NCBI RefSeq assembly: GCF_963678635.1
Contig: NC_087062.1
Location: 33,079,651 to 33,143,650 of the forward strand
DNA: 64,000 nucleotides
Reading direction: 5' to 3'
DNA from: Symsagittifera roscoffensis
Taxonomy: Eukaryota; Xenacoelomorpha; Acoela; Convolutidae
In this document: positions 34,601 to 43,139 of the stretch, piece by piece
Numbering within the stretch: the stretch's first letter is position 1
How the letters are laid out: each line of letters opens with the position of its first letter
Notes under the pieces: model-generated
Databases searched by the model: none
Told to the model about the DNA's origin: nothing
The model's input: only the letters and a program-made list of their open reading frames with translations
Made by a program: the position numbers and the translations under genes

Positions 34601-37600
34601 AGACCCAATTGAAAGCAATTAAACCAGAATTCGCAGAACTTAGGCAATTCGCTGCGTTTCATAGGCCAAAATACGGTTATTCTAAGTGGATTTTTCCCCA
34701 CTTGGGCCTGTTGGCTGCGCCATATAAAAATCCGTTTCAAAAAGTTTAGGTTCCAGTTTCAGATAATAAATGAACCAAATTAATCTTTCAAAGTGTAGCA
34801 CAAAAGTGAGAAGTAGAGGTCACACCAAGGGAATTAGATAACACGGATGGAATGACAGATGATTGACAGTGTGACGATTTACAGTCAAATCAATTTATAT
34901 GAACTTGGTTTAAAAAAATCCTCGGTCGATTGTTTTAACTGCATGGAACTCTTTCGAAACGTTTTTCTCCGGTCGTTTTCTCCCGATTTGTTTTTTTTTC
35001 AGTTGCACCAATTCATGATAAATGATTTTGGTCTTGACAATCGCGGTTATTTTTCTTTGGTTGCGCCGGTCGCGACCATTTCTTCGACCACCGCGACTAA
35101 TTTTTCGAGCCCCGCGACAAATTTTTGAGCGCCGCGACTATTTTCGACCACCGCGACTAGTTTTGCGAACACCTCGACTAATTTTTGACCGCCGCGACTA
35201 TTTTATTGACCGCTGCGACTAATTTTTTGACCCTACCGCGGTTAGTTCTTCGACCATCGCGACTAAATTTTCGAAAGCCGCGACTAACTTTTTTTCATTC
35301 GCGCCGATCGCGGTTAACTTTCCTTCGGTTGCGATGCCCGCGGACACAATGCTTCGGTCCGCAAAGTCTGGAAATACTAAAATTTGGTCGCGACTGTCTG
35401 ATCATAAAACCACAACCTCGAGCCGGGGTGGGGAAAAACTGCGCAAACCTTGCTATATAAAAGTTTGAAGTATATATATTTTTAAAAATCGAAACTTCAT
35501 AAACACAGCATAGCTACTGCTTGAAAAGCTCTCACCTCCATTTCGAAGCGTATGGCGTCCACTTGTCCGAAATTCATGAACATGTTTTTGTTCACTAAAA
35601 ATAGTGTGCGAAAGCTATGAGACACCAGATTCAAGGAGTACATGCCATCCAGCAGTTCCTGAGCCAGCTGCCATTTGGGATGAGGGTCGCTGAACTTAGC
35701 AACCTCAAACCTATCGGAAGCAATCTTTTTATTATCTACTGGCTAATGAATATCGGTTATTTTTAGGCAAAAAAGCAATCAGTCAAGAGGAGTTTGCGAA
35801 GTCAAGTGAAAATTTTTTTGCTCCTAGTCCTGGAGTGGGAACTATTTTTGCGCGATCGTAAACAATTTGAATAGTTTATAGATATAGTCAAAAATTTCGG
35901 TGTATTTTTTCCAATTACTTAATTATCTATACGTTTTGGCTGTTTAGAGACACAACATGTCCTATTCGTGTTCACGATAATTTATTTGTTGTTCTGACCG
36001 TTGAAAATGGGGAGGAACTTTGTATTCGGGTGTGTTTTCAATTTTTCTTTTCCACATAATATCATCGGAATATTCTGATTGATATATATCTTAATGCAGT
36101 CCTTTTTGATGTGATTCGATCGACATTTTAAAAATTTTGAAAAAACTGTTCAGTGTTGTTGATAAACAACGGTTTGAAGTTTTTGAGTTTTAGTCTAATT
36201 TTCGAGCGAGTGCAGCGAGCGAGCGATTAATGCTCGTTATATCAAAATAGGTCAACTAGGTTGAAAGGAAAACTAATTTTACAAGCTTCATTTTGCGCTT
36301 TCTTGCAAAAAAGTTTTCGAAAAATTTTAAAATTTGGAAAGTTAAATTTTTTTCACTATTTTGTCATTCAATTTTTGAACACGACACTAATTTGAAGAAA
36401 AAAACCGTTTTTGTGGTTTTTTTTGTATGAATGCGGTCGCAACATTCTGTGCTACTTGCACAGCAACGAGCTATCCTTGTTTGTAATTGGCGTCGTTCAC
36501 GACTCTAAGACCCCTTTTCGTACTCGGAAATTTTTAATCAAAACTGGAAGTAGGCTAATAAAGAAATGATCCATTAAATAGGTAGCTACAGTTTGGCCTT
36601 TCTTCTAAACGATACCTGTCGTGCATTTCTTCGTAGTCAGGGTGAATAATACTCCATGCGCCCAGTTGGTTCGAAGGCACAGTCGCATGAGCGAACACTG
36701 TCTGCTTGCTACTCCAGTCCGAGGGACCGCTTAGCAGAACCAGGGTCACCTCGCCGTGGCTGTCGCGCACTGTCCGCAACATGGCGTGCAATCGCGACTC
36801 AAGCGCCGGTTCAATTAGATCGTAGAAACGAAGAGTGAAGCTCTTGACGTTGCACGCTTTATTGCTCTTGTACTGTGCATTTATATCAGATGTGGTCCAG
36901 TTTAAAACTCGACACGAGATCAGATTAATTCCCCTGGTCATGAAAATGATGCCTGAAACAGTTGATAAAAAACTAGTTTCTGGCACTTTTTGTTTAGAAA
37001 ATCAGTTTCTGGATCACAGATTTATTACACTTGCAGATAAGGTTTCAGACTCAAAGTAATCCGATATTCCATTTTCAGGCCCTCTTAGATTCAAATCCCT
37101 CCCAGTTCAATAATTCAAGAACATCGAATTTTGGCTGACCGAATGTCAAAAAATTCTAGAGCAGGCACCAAGGTGCCAATGTGCAATAAGCTTGAGAAAT
37201 TCAGACTGAAAAAATGCATTTTTCTAGTCTAAATCTTCTCAATTATCTGCCTGCGGTGCCTAAATTGAAGAATAATTGGCATTTTGATGTCTTATGAGAA
37301 CAGGAAAATCAGGTTGGTTGACCCAATACAAAAGCTTTCAAAAATCCAATTTTTCGCAAAAATCCAAGATGCGCCTTGATCGAGGGAATTTCAGGGCAAA
37401 TCAGTTATTCTGTGTTGAGAGCACGGACGCTCTAAACATAAAGATAACTCCATGATGGTCTTTAATACTTTATAATAATGAATAAATAATGTGGTTCCTG
37501 CGAATCGCAGAGGGGCTATCAGTAGACTTTAACAGTCCTCTCGAGGATAGTCCATTTCAGTAGCGGATTTAGGGGGGGGGGGAGGACGCCCCCCCCCCCC

Positions 37601-40600
37601 CCCCCAGGGATTCGACCCCCAGCCGACCCAAAGATTCCCCCCTTGGTACTATTTTGAAATATCAACTTTCGGCTGAATGAACTTAAAATTTTTCTAAAGG
37701 CGCCTTTGGCGCCAAAATTATTTTTGAGGGGGAGCGCTCGCCAAAAAAATAATCGTTTTTTTTGGTCAAAATTTTCCAAAAAGTTTCTAAAAATACCTTT
37801 TTGGCCCATTTTTTCAAACATTTGCCTCCGGCGCAGAAAACTTGGTCAAATTTGGGTCTTTATAATGGTTTCGGAGAGCTCACAAGATCAATTTGGTCGA
37901 CCTAAAAAAAAGGTCGACTAAGTTTTCAAAAAAATTTTTGAAAATCCGACTCCCCCCCTCGAGAAGTTCCTAGAACCAGGCTGTGTTATTTTGTTGAACG
38001 AATTTTTTTTTGCGACTCAAGGCCGCTTTTTTGCGTCTAGAACTTTCACGTGGTACCACTATTGCAGCTAAAATTGGTCAGGCTGTGGTAGACCTGAAGT
38101 GAGAGGTCAAGTGAGAGCTTGTCCTCACACACTATCATTCCCATGGCATGGGATCGAATACATGATCTGACTATTTCAAAGTGAACGCCTTACCGCTATT
38201 CTAAGTGGCTCTTAGTTTAGGTAAGAAATGTTAAGTTTACGTAAGAAATGTCTGGATCTTGTTACCTACTCTCGTTCTCCCCCCTATGGTACCTATGGTA
38301 AGTACGAAATAATTGCCAAGTCAAAAAAATAATTCAGCGAAGAAAAAAATGTTAACTCTGTACCTTGTAAGGAAAAGCGGTTTTTCAAAAGAGCGGGTGG
38401 AGGTATAGTCAACAAGACAAGCTGATATTTTTTCATACGTTTTGTACCACTTTGTACAAATTTATGGATTCAATGATTCCGGTAACGAACATTAATTGTT
38501 TTCAGCTAGAGATCAAAGAAATCATCTTTTTGTAGGTTTTTAAGTCGAGCAAATTGGTTTTTGAGCTCTCGTAAATCACTATAAAGACTCCATTTTGGCC
38601 AAATTTTTGGTGCCGGAAGCAAATGTTAGAAAAAATGTTTCAAAAAGGCGTTTTTAGGAACTTTTTGGAAAATTTTGACCAAAAAAACGAGTATTTTTTT
38701 GGCGAGCGCTCCTCCTCAAAATTAATATGATTTGGCGCATAATTTTAGGGTGAGTCAGCTAAAAATGGATATCTCAAAATAGTCTCAAAATTGAGTCGGC
38801 ACGGGATCGAATCCTTAAGAAAGGGGTTCCCCCACCTAAATCCTTTGATTTAGATGGTTAATAACTTTTGAGCGATATGTCATTTGTCTACATTTTTTTA
38901 AAAACTTTTTGCGAGATGTGACCTGTCTGATTTCTTTAGGTAGTGAATTCCGTTTTCTATTGTTGACTCTGACATTCTGTGCCTTTTTTGCTGTTCAATC
39001 GACTCTGCGGTACAAATGAAGAGTTATCTTGTTTCTATGCAGGTTAAAGGTTCCGTAGACAAAAACATTTCTTGATCTTTATGTGTAATTCAGCAACCGA
39101 AAGATTTCAGATGAAGCATTTTTGTTATCAATAATTTTGCTGGAAGAAACTAGCAGACAAAGAGGTGCTACGAGGAGGTGCTTCGTTAACATTTTTGCGA
39201 ATATAATTTTAATGGGAGCTTTTGCCGAAGTAATAGAGGGTCAAAAACTAAAAAAAAAATCGATTGATAGTGCTATCAAATGAACATTTTTTTATAATGA
39301 TTCAGCTTGTTTTTGTTTTTCTACTTTTGTTTTTCAACTCAGAGAGATGGCTTAAACTTTAAAACACAAATCACAATGTAATTTATTTATTTCTTTTGTA
39401 ATTGTTTGCGTCTTTCTAATTTTTGACCTGAAAACGAACGGTTTGGATCTCGATGATGAAAATAAGAATCAGTTAAAATAATTCGGTGTCGCAGTCAACA
39501 AAAAATAAACTTGTATGTAATAATCTGCATGCCCCAAAACAATGATTGCAAACAAAAAAAACGAAAATAGATTTTTTCAAAAAAACCTTCTCGACATGAA
39601 TCAAAACCTTTCGACCAATTGTGTGCAATGTACTAAATAACTACCTACTCTCGTTTTAGAAATATTTTCTGCTGTTTTTTTGTTTCTTGTTTGGGAAGTG
39701 GAAACAACTCAATTGGTTAAGAACGGCAGAAGATTGAGGCGTTGCTCAATTGACTTGTGTTGATTGCTGACCTGGCAATTGCAGTCTTACTGCTTTTCTT
39801 GTCATTGACTTAAAATTTTAGGAATCATCTTTAGTCATTTAATTTTTTTTTTTTCAAATTGAGCTTTAAGAAGAAATATATTCTACCAATATGGAACCAG
39901 ATCCAAACTATAATTTATTATTGGTTATAATTTAGATATTTTAACCCTATAAAATATTAAAGACTAACCAATCACACTCCATCAAAGTAACAACCCACTT
40001 ATTTGTAAGTGCTGAAATTTCTTGTAATTTCAGCACCAGAGCATTTTGAATTTAATTTACAACCTAGTTGCTTTCTCCAAGAGACCGACTCGTAACAAAC
40101 CAGTATACTCTAGATCTATTGAGACTAAGAGATATAAGAGTAAGATTAAGATCGGTATTAGACTAAGAAGATGCACGAATCTATCCGACCGAAAATAAGA
40201 TAGCGTGACGAGCAGACGGTGTACCTTATCTGAAATTATTCTTTGAGTTAGACCATCCGTCCCAACTCAATATCATAGTTTTTTTGAACACTGTTATGTT
40301 TTCCTCCGTTTGATTTACTCAGTCGGTTTGGTACCAACACATGATGGTGTAAACTTACAAAAATGAATGATGAAAGGAAAATTCCAAAAAGCAACCTAAC
40401 TAGTGGCAGTAGTTGAGTTACTTTTTGGAAATTTCCGTTCGTCATCCACTTTTCGTATACTTGCACCACCGTGTGTTTGTATTGTACCGGCAAGATTAAC
40501 AAAATGGAAGTAAAAAACAGTAGTGATGTGCAAAGATCTGATTTGTTTTCTATCAAGACTAACTGCTCCGTTCCGAGATATAATTTTAGACCTTCCAACC

Positions 40601-43069
40601 CAACTCAAATATGTCGGTTTGTGCGCAGCGCTGTAATTTTTTAAACGTTATTTTTGAAATTGAATTTGTCACAACGAAGCGTCATATTTGTTTAGAAACT
40701 ACTGAGGATCGGACGATTGATAAAGATGTAACCAATTCCTTGAAGCAATTACGCCTAACTAGTTTCAAATGCGGAACAGAATAACAAAACCGAGTTTTTT
40801 AGCCTGTGGCAAAGGATTAAAAAATAACAATTTTGATCCCCCGTGATTTTACATTTCTTCTTTTTTTTGGAAAAAAAATACAGCAGAAAAAACTATGGCT
40901 GAGCCGAAAGTTGTCTACGGTTAGCAAGCGACTTATCGTTTGCAAAAAAACGGCTTTGAATTCAAAGTAAGCGTGGTTGTCGAATCATTATGAGTTTGTT
41001 AACTACAACGAATAGACGGCATCTTAAAAGTTTTTTGATTATAAAAAAATTCAGACTCTAACCAGAAAAATCTTGCCAATCAGTTGATGAAACGCAATGG
41101 CCATAAAATGGAAAAATCCCGGGAGATAGTCGAAATAACTTGAGGGATCAATACTTGAAATAAAATCCTCAAATTATCCAACTAAGCGCAACAATGGACC
41201 CAGATAAAGCTGAGAATTTTTTGAAGCTGCTCAGAAATTCAAGAGATGATAATTGCACTTTGAACTTCTAGATACGCAGAGTTTGATGAGGCTAGAGCAA
41301 ATTTGAAGAATATTACACGAATTGATATGAGAAAACAAGTTGTTGAAAGGCACTAAAGATCCGGAAGCATTTCATATAAAACTGTTGTAATTGTAAAGTC
41401 ACAAAAAGCATTTAAACAAAAAAAAGGTTTGAGGCTCATAAACAAAGTATATTTTAGCGCTCAACTCTTGTACTCAACTTTTTCAGTTAAAACTATTACA
41501 AATAAATTTCTCTATAGAAGGTTGGCTTCGCGTCGCCTGTTCAAAAACGTATTAATCATTAAGTTTTACCCTTGGGTGGATCTAGGTTTAGTCGGGAGAT
41601 AGTCGACATAACTTGAGGAATCGATACTTGAAAAAAGTACTCAAACTACTCAATTAAGCGCAACAAAGGAATCAGATGAAGCTGAAAAAATTTAAGAGCT
41701 GCTAATTGAGTGAACTGCTAAACGAGATGTTAATTGCACATTGAACTAGAAGATACGCAAAATTTGGTGAGGCTAGAGCAAATTTAAAGATTATGAAACA
41801 AAATCAGAAAAAAAATGAGAAAAAAAGTTGTTGAAAGGCACTGAAGATCGGAAAGCAATTCACAAAAAGCTGCAACTAACTTGAAAAATTTAAGAGCAAT
41901 CTTTGAGCTCAAGCTTTGAATTTTTAGGAGTTTATGAATTTTTATCAATCAGTTAAGGCCTACGGGTGCTCACTTATCAGATAGCATGCTTTTGATGCAG
42001 AAAAATATCACCTGAACATTTTTTTAACATTGGTTTGATCATTTTCAAGTTACTTTCCGCCTACATGCTAAAACGATTTGAACGATTTTTTAGCCGCAAT
42101 TTTCAAAGAAAGTATTCACCTAAAATAGGAATGTTTCACCTAAAAGTTTCGCATTTCTTAAAAGACGATTGATTGCGTCCCGAGAAAACAAAATATTTAA
42201 TTCTATTCTTTGTCGCAGTTTTTGTTTCGGTTAATGTTAATATTAACATATTTTATAAAAAAAATTTCTAACAAAGCCATTTTTAAAAATACTAAGGCAA
42301 CGTGCAAAAAACTTTGTGTTCAAATGCAATCAGTTCAAAACAGCATGCATGAACAAAAACTGAGAATTTTTTTACCTGGTTATGGACAAGTAAACGTGAA
42401 TCTACTTAATCTCTCTTAATTTTATAGTTAGGTTTTCCTAAGCAATTCCCTGAAAAGTTTTCCGCTCCTGAGTTTTCCCCTTTTTAGCTTTATGCATCTG
42501 TTGTATTGGAAAGTCACAAAAAGCATTTAACTATAAAAAATAAAGTTTGAAGCTGACGAACTAATTATATTTTTGCACCCTTTTGCTCAATTTTTTTTCG
42601 TTAAAAATATTATAACTAAGTTTCTCAAAAAAGTGGGCTTCGCGTCGCCTGTTCAACGTATTAATCATTAAGTTTTACCCATGAGTTTTTTGCGTGCTTG
42701 ATAGAAAACGGATATTCAAAAGTAATATCGATCTGAGCTGAACTCTCCCTAAAACTTAAAATGACTCGACCAACTTAAGCAAATCGAACAAATTACTTTA
42801 CCGAACTCTTTTATTACACATAAAATCCTTAAATGATCACCCTGAAACAATTGCTGGTTCGACAGATAATGCAAAATAAAGTTTTCACGCGTGCAATACT
42901 ATTCTGAATGATAACCAGGTCTCGTGTGGGGTCCAATTTGTTTCATGAGTTTGTACGTGGTCGCCGGGATGTCCTTGGAGTGCATCAGAGTCCCGATGGA
43001 CATGAAGGCCGAGAACATGCAGAGGGTCCCCACAGCCACCAGAATCACAAGGTACACCACAAACTTCAT
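19439..43069 (-). CDS. Host gene: predicted two-pass membrane protein, 5 exons, family not recognised
   Basis: Exons 42916-43069, 36616-36952, 35536-35710, 28314-28450 and 19439-19634 join through GT/AG sites with phases 1, 2, 0 and 2 that all agree. The open frame is 999 nt (332 aa). A hydrophobic segment covers residues ~4-27, preceded in the genome by basic codons (KRKLFK). A second covers ~269-288. The 240-residue region between has sequons at N69 (NWT) and N229 (NKT) and only two cysteines (C65, C85), which could pair. A charged 44-residue tail follows. I infer both ends cytosolic and the middle extracellular or lumenal. The start is uncertain: ATG 43067-43069 is the only in-frame ATG, but an acceptor upstream (for example near 43073 or 43126) would add exons outside this model. 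Codons use more G/C than the surroundings, as expected of a real gene. Confidence 0.8.
20046..22842 (-). pseudogene. LINE copy B ORF2: endonuclease plus reverse transcriptase, few lesions
   Basis: It starts at ATG 22840-22842 with MERNVEERHMGDLK. The endonuclease part has NIRSLRC and ALCETWLCD, then a frame break near 22465. The RT block (20715-21527, 270 codons open) carries AKVIPLFKG, YRPISLLSSLSKIFER, KQFGLQKKKSCVDAL, CLVDLKKAFDTINQDLL (motif A, catalytic Asp), CGVPQGSVLGPFLF (motif B) and VVLFADDTT at 20847-20858 (motif C, both Asp kept). A C-terminal region follows to the stop at 20046. The motif wording fits the CR1/Jockey group. There are frame breaks near 20340, 20700, 21540, 21900 and 22180-22460, yet every RT catalytic motif is intact. 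Confidence 0.9.
22880..23290 (-). pseudogene. LINE copy B ORF1 C-terminal remnant
   Basis: It matches 2150-2560 of copy A, including the Asn/Glu-rich tail (LDNQASKKLNIENESEALNIEK). There is no start codon because the copy is truncated at its 5' end. It ends just upstream of ORF2. Confidence 0.7.
23291..25183. other. Intron 4 sequence with GTCGAAAC/CTCGAGCAC-type degenerate repeats
   Basis: From ~23830 to 24300, short related phrases recur in loose tandem (for example CGAAACAAACCTCGAGCACAG at 23890 and CGAAACGTACCTCGAGCACAG at 23952). No convincing gene. A 75-codon plus-strand ORF at 24516 is noted elsewhere and not accepted. Confidence 0.4.
25184..27580 (+). mobile_element. LTR-family-3 derivative: one LTR, a short internal part, then a truncated second LTR
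   Basis: A 1.6-kb LTR (25184-26796) begins TGGTTTTCTCC after a GTCCGGGG purine-rich run and ends AATTCTACA. It is followed by GTGGCGCGAGTTACG, a likely primer-binding site. About 300 bases of internal DNA follow. LTR-start motifs (TTAAGTC-GG--GGCTTTCTCATA) then recur at ~27113 and 27280, the latter running to ~27575. No coding remains. Parts of the LTR match 39890-40250, 46080-46325, 49290-49650 and 50190-50740. It lies in intron 4. Confidence 0.65.
27025..27310 (+). repeat. ~155-bp imperfect tandem duplication at the internal/LTR junction
   Basis: TTAGAGTATTGAATAAGAAAT, a T-rich stretch, CCTTTTCACTGGTC and the LTR-start motif occur twice in succession. This explains the extra LTR-start fragment near 27113. 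Confidence 0.75.
27581..28313. other. Intron 4, no gene seen
   Basis: AT-rich. CGATACGAGCAGTCTTG at ~27728 is the terminal motif of repeat family R, so a small R fragment may be present. Nothing else recognised. Confidence 0.4.
28314..28450 (-). CDS. Host gene exon 4
   Basis: The acceptor is CTTGATAG/AATTC (weak pyrimidine tract) and the donor GGGGACTC/GTGAGT (strong). It is 137 nt, phase 0 to 2. It encodes a polar helical stretch with the NKT sequon and the residues leading into the second membrane segment. Confidence 0.82.
28451..29001. other. Intron 3 start, with GTCGAGAAAG-type short repeats
   Basis: Between 28855 and 28990, phrases such as GTCGAGAAAGTCGAGACAG recur three or four times. 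Their wording overlaps the CGAAAC repeats at 23830-24300. No gene seen. Confidence 0.45.
29002..29214 (-). repeat. 3' LTR of gypsy element 2
   Basis: Read on the minus strand it begins TGTTCAGATAAG and ends GATTTTCA. It aligns with 34725-34906, sharing CAGATAATAA, GAGGTCACA-CAAGGG and TTGACAGTGTGA blocks. Confidence 0.8.
29500..30289 (-). pseudogene. Basic Pro/Arg-rich tail after integrase, gypsy element 2
   Basis: Minus-strand frames at 29514-29861 and nearby are rich in Arg, Lys, Thr and Gln (TTRPSITIQPHPTPKHGEP, RRKSNQR). This lies where the integrase C-terminal tail or a post-pol ORF would be. The composition resembles the charged post-integrase region of gypsy element 1. No domain recognised. 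Confidence 0.4.
30290..31010 (-). pseudogene. Integrase of gypsy element 2, fragmentary
   Basis: The 30743-31006 frame has a zinc-region remnant (HMSIDRDYCQNYAKC) and the start of the core (CWRPINYLNESKKYVLVAVERF). The first catalytic Asp of the usual AVDRF reads Glu (AVERF). The 30344-30532 frame has RALGALRFSNNSTTKLTPFEA, the conserved helix after the catalytic Glu. The core middle is scrambled by frameshifts. Confidence 0.75.
31650..32334 (-). pseudogene. RNase H of gypsy element 2
   Basis: The frame at 32040-32294 reads FHLHRDTRLICDASHNGAGAVLEQL, with the first catalytic Asp in CDAS, then WRPISFASRNL. The frame at 31650-32009 carries the C-terminal hallmark RLKRWLERLIPFEFQVEHKPGA and LADYLSRSP. 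Between them a frameshift near 32030 removes the TDH block. RNase H removes the RNA strand during copying. Confidence 0.8.
32335..33225 (-). pseudogene. Reverse transcriptase of gypsy element 2, second YxDD Asp lost
   Basis: Around 32590-32760 the minus strand reads FCGLTTGPAEIQISMDSIL (motif B, usually FGL..AP..FQ..M), then AFIDYILEVTKGSEIDH. In gypsy RTs the AFIDYIL position is FIDDIL, so the second catalytic Asp has become Tyr (plus strand 32640-32658). A thumb/connection piece follows (LSQIKSFMGSIHSLHKHL, ~32400). The fingers and motif A (32760-33225) are badly decayed. The copy is inactive. Confidence 0.75.
33230..33600 (-). pseudogene. Protease region of gypsy element 2, active site altered
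   Basis: The frame reads RLWVDSRPPISIFTIGELK (33510-33565), then RLEELTPEDKEF and MGTMNVRLESNGWEM, and ends RLSINGRDLMANLRL. The layout matches a retroviral-type aspartic protease. The catalytic triplet, normally D-S/T-G, reads D-S-R, and the later ILGRD-like motif reads SINGRD. A Gly-to-Arg change at this position should abolish activity (inference from the family). Confidence 0.7.
33639..34700 (-). pseudogene. Gag of gypsy element 2
   Basis: Overlapping minus-strand frames (34480-34700, 34314-34538, 34052-34342, 33639-34067) give a degraded capsid (for example VLDAIEAEFYRKRNKTFETF-LLSR near 34330-34400) and a nucleocapsid. The latter has CYHWDQPGFTPIEMAKC and CNYCRNTRQYERTG (33840-33960), two CCHC-type knuckles of which the second has lost its His/Cys end. 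Several frame shifts are present. Gag would have formed the particle and bound RNA. Confidence 0.7.
34707..34722 (-). promoter_or_regulatory. Primer-binding site of gypsy element 2
   Basis: TGGCGCAGCCAACAGG on the minus strand. Gypsy element 1 has TGGCGCAGCCAGCAGG in the same place. Confidence 0.8.
34725..34906 (-). repeat. 5' LTR of gypsy element 2
   Basis: Matches the left LTR with several small deletions. Its start (AAGTTCATATAA) has lost the TG. The primer-binding site begins two bases after its end. Confidence 0.78.
35040..35360 (+). repeat. GC-rich minisatellite, ~22-26 bp unit (CGACCACCGCGACTAATTTTT type)
   Basis: About ten degenerate head-to-tail units of the form GACC-CCGCGACTA(A)TTTTT. 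The C-rich core is more conserved than the T run. It lies in intron 3 between gypsy element 2 and exon 3. The unit resembles the larger array at 44510-45320. Confidence 0.85.
35536..35710 (-). CDS. Host gene exon 3
   Basis: The acceptor is CCGATAG/GTTTG and the donor ATGGAG/GTGAGA, a near-consensus donor. It is 175 nt, entering in phase 2 and leaving in phase 0. It encodes FEVAKFSDPHPKWQLAQELL and following. Confidence 0.85.
35711..36615. other. Intron 2 of the host gene
   Basis: 905 bases, AT-rich, with no transposon recognised. It contains GAGCGAGTGCAGCGAGCGAG (36203-36222), a short GAGCGAG repeat. It is the only short intron of the gene. Confidence 0.5.
36616..36952 (-). CDS. Host gene exon 2
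   Basis: The acceptor is TGTTTCAG/GC and the donor GACAG/GTATCG, with 337 nt in phase 1 to 2. It encodes the first half of the ectodomain with both cysteines and the NWT sequon, rich in G/C at third positions. The reading frame happens to stay open past the donor. Confidence 0.85.
37556..37870 (+). repeat. Inverted-repeat arm 1, with poly-G/poly-C tract
   Basis: Contains a G run (13) close to a C run (18) at ~37571-37606, AGGGATTCGACCCCCAGCC, GGCGCCTTTGGCGCC, GAGCGCTCGCCAAAAAAATAA and TCCAAAAAGTTTCTAAAAA. The same blocks in reverse order and orientation are at 38575-38850. No ORF of substance. Confidence 0.8.
38575..38850 (-). repeat. Inverted-repeat arm 2
   Basis: Reverse-complement match to 37556-37870: TTTTTGGCGAGCGCTCCTCC, AGGAACTTTTTGGAAAATTT and GAGTCGGCACGGGATCGAAT align with the left arm. 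The ~700 bases between the arms show no coding. Confidence 0.8.
38851..39889. other. Intron 1, no feature seen
   Basis: AT-rich with homopolymer runs. No gene, repeat or structured element recognised. Confidence 0.4.
39890..40615 (-). mobile_element. LTR-family-3 fragment, inverted relative to the copy at 48944-49650
   Basis: On the minus strand this contains a ~350-bp ORF-bearing segment (40248-40598), then TGGTCTAACTC and the LTR body down to GGTTCCATATTGG near 39895. The ORF-bearing segment is about 95% identical to 48944-49297. It ends inside intron 1 with no coding beyond. Confidence 0.75.
40248..40598 (-). CDS. 116-codon ORF in LTR family 3, unknown, possibly membrane-associated
   Basis: An open frame in a segment bounded by near-identical direct repeats (TAGACC-TCC--CCCAACTCAA at ~40252 and ~40590 on the plus strand). 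The predicted product has two hydrophobic stretches (around SLLFFTSILLILPV and LLFGIFLSSFIFV), a polar middle and a basic C-terminus. The stop lies just inside the LTR start. It could be the 3' end of an envelope-like gene, or only DNA that happens to be open. No known family was recognised. The same frame is intact in the inverted copy. Confidence 0.35.
   Translation of the reverse strand: MEGLKLYLGTEQLVLIENKSDLCTSLLFFTSILLILPVQYKHTVVQVYEKWMTNGNFQKVTQLLPLVRLLFGIFLSSFIFVSLHHHVLVPNRLSKSNGGKHNSVQKNYDIELGRMV
40616..42915. other. Intron 1 with two diverged duplications
   Basis: 41115-41400 and 41590-41880 share GGGAGATAGTCGA-ATAACTTG, AAGCGCAACAA-GGA and GTTGTTGAAAGGCACT blocks (period ~470 bases). 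41395-41580 and 42510-42690 share AAAGTCACAAAAAGCATTTAA and GGCTTCGCGTCGCCTGTTCAA. No ORF of substance was seen. These look like old copies of unnamed repeats. Confidence 0.6.
42916..43069 (-). CDS. Host gene exon 1 (or first recognised exon)
   Basis: Encodes residues 1-51 including the first membrane segment (KFVVYLVILVAVGTLCMF). The donor is CCTG/GTTATC, phase 1. The frame is open upstream to an in-frame stop near 43137, with a basic KLKRKLFK run just before ATG. This fits either a 5' UTR or a longer exon. Confidence 0.75.
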
Positions 43070-43139
43070 CACCTTGAAAAGCTTTCTTTTCAATTTGGAT
43101 ATGATTGCACCACTTATTAGATTTACTCTGCTATCTTAG

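Larger units (their letters stand above)
29002..34906 (-). mobile_element. Gypsy-type LTR retrotransposon 2 (5.9 kb) in intron 3
   Basis: Two short LTRs (29002-29214 and 34725-34906) flank, on the minus strand, gag, protease, RT, RNase H and integrase in gypsy order. The primer-binding site next to the right LTR (TGGCGCAGCCAACAGG) matches that of gypsy element 1 in 15 of 16 bases, so the two probably belong to the same lineage. All ORFs are broken and key catalytic residues are changed. It sits in the same orientation as the host gene. Confidence 0.88.

Noticed and set aside
42899-43093. Exon 1 as part of a chitin synthase transmembrane region
   Set aside because: The membrane segment looks superficially similar, but none of the downstream exons contain chitin synthase motifs.
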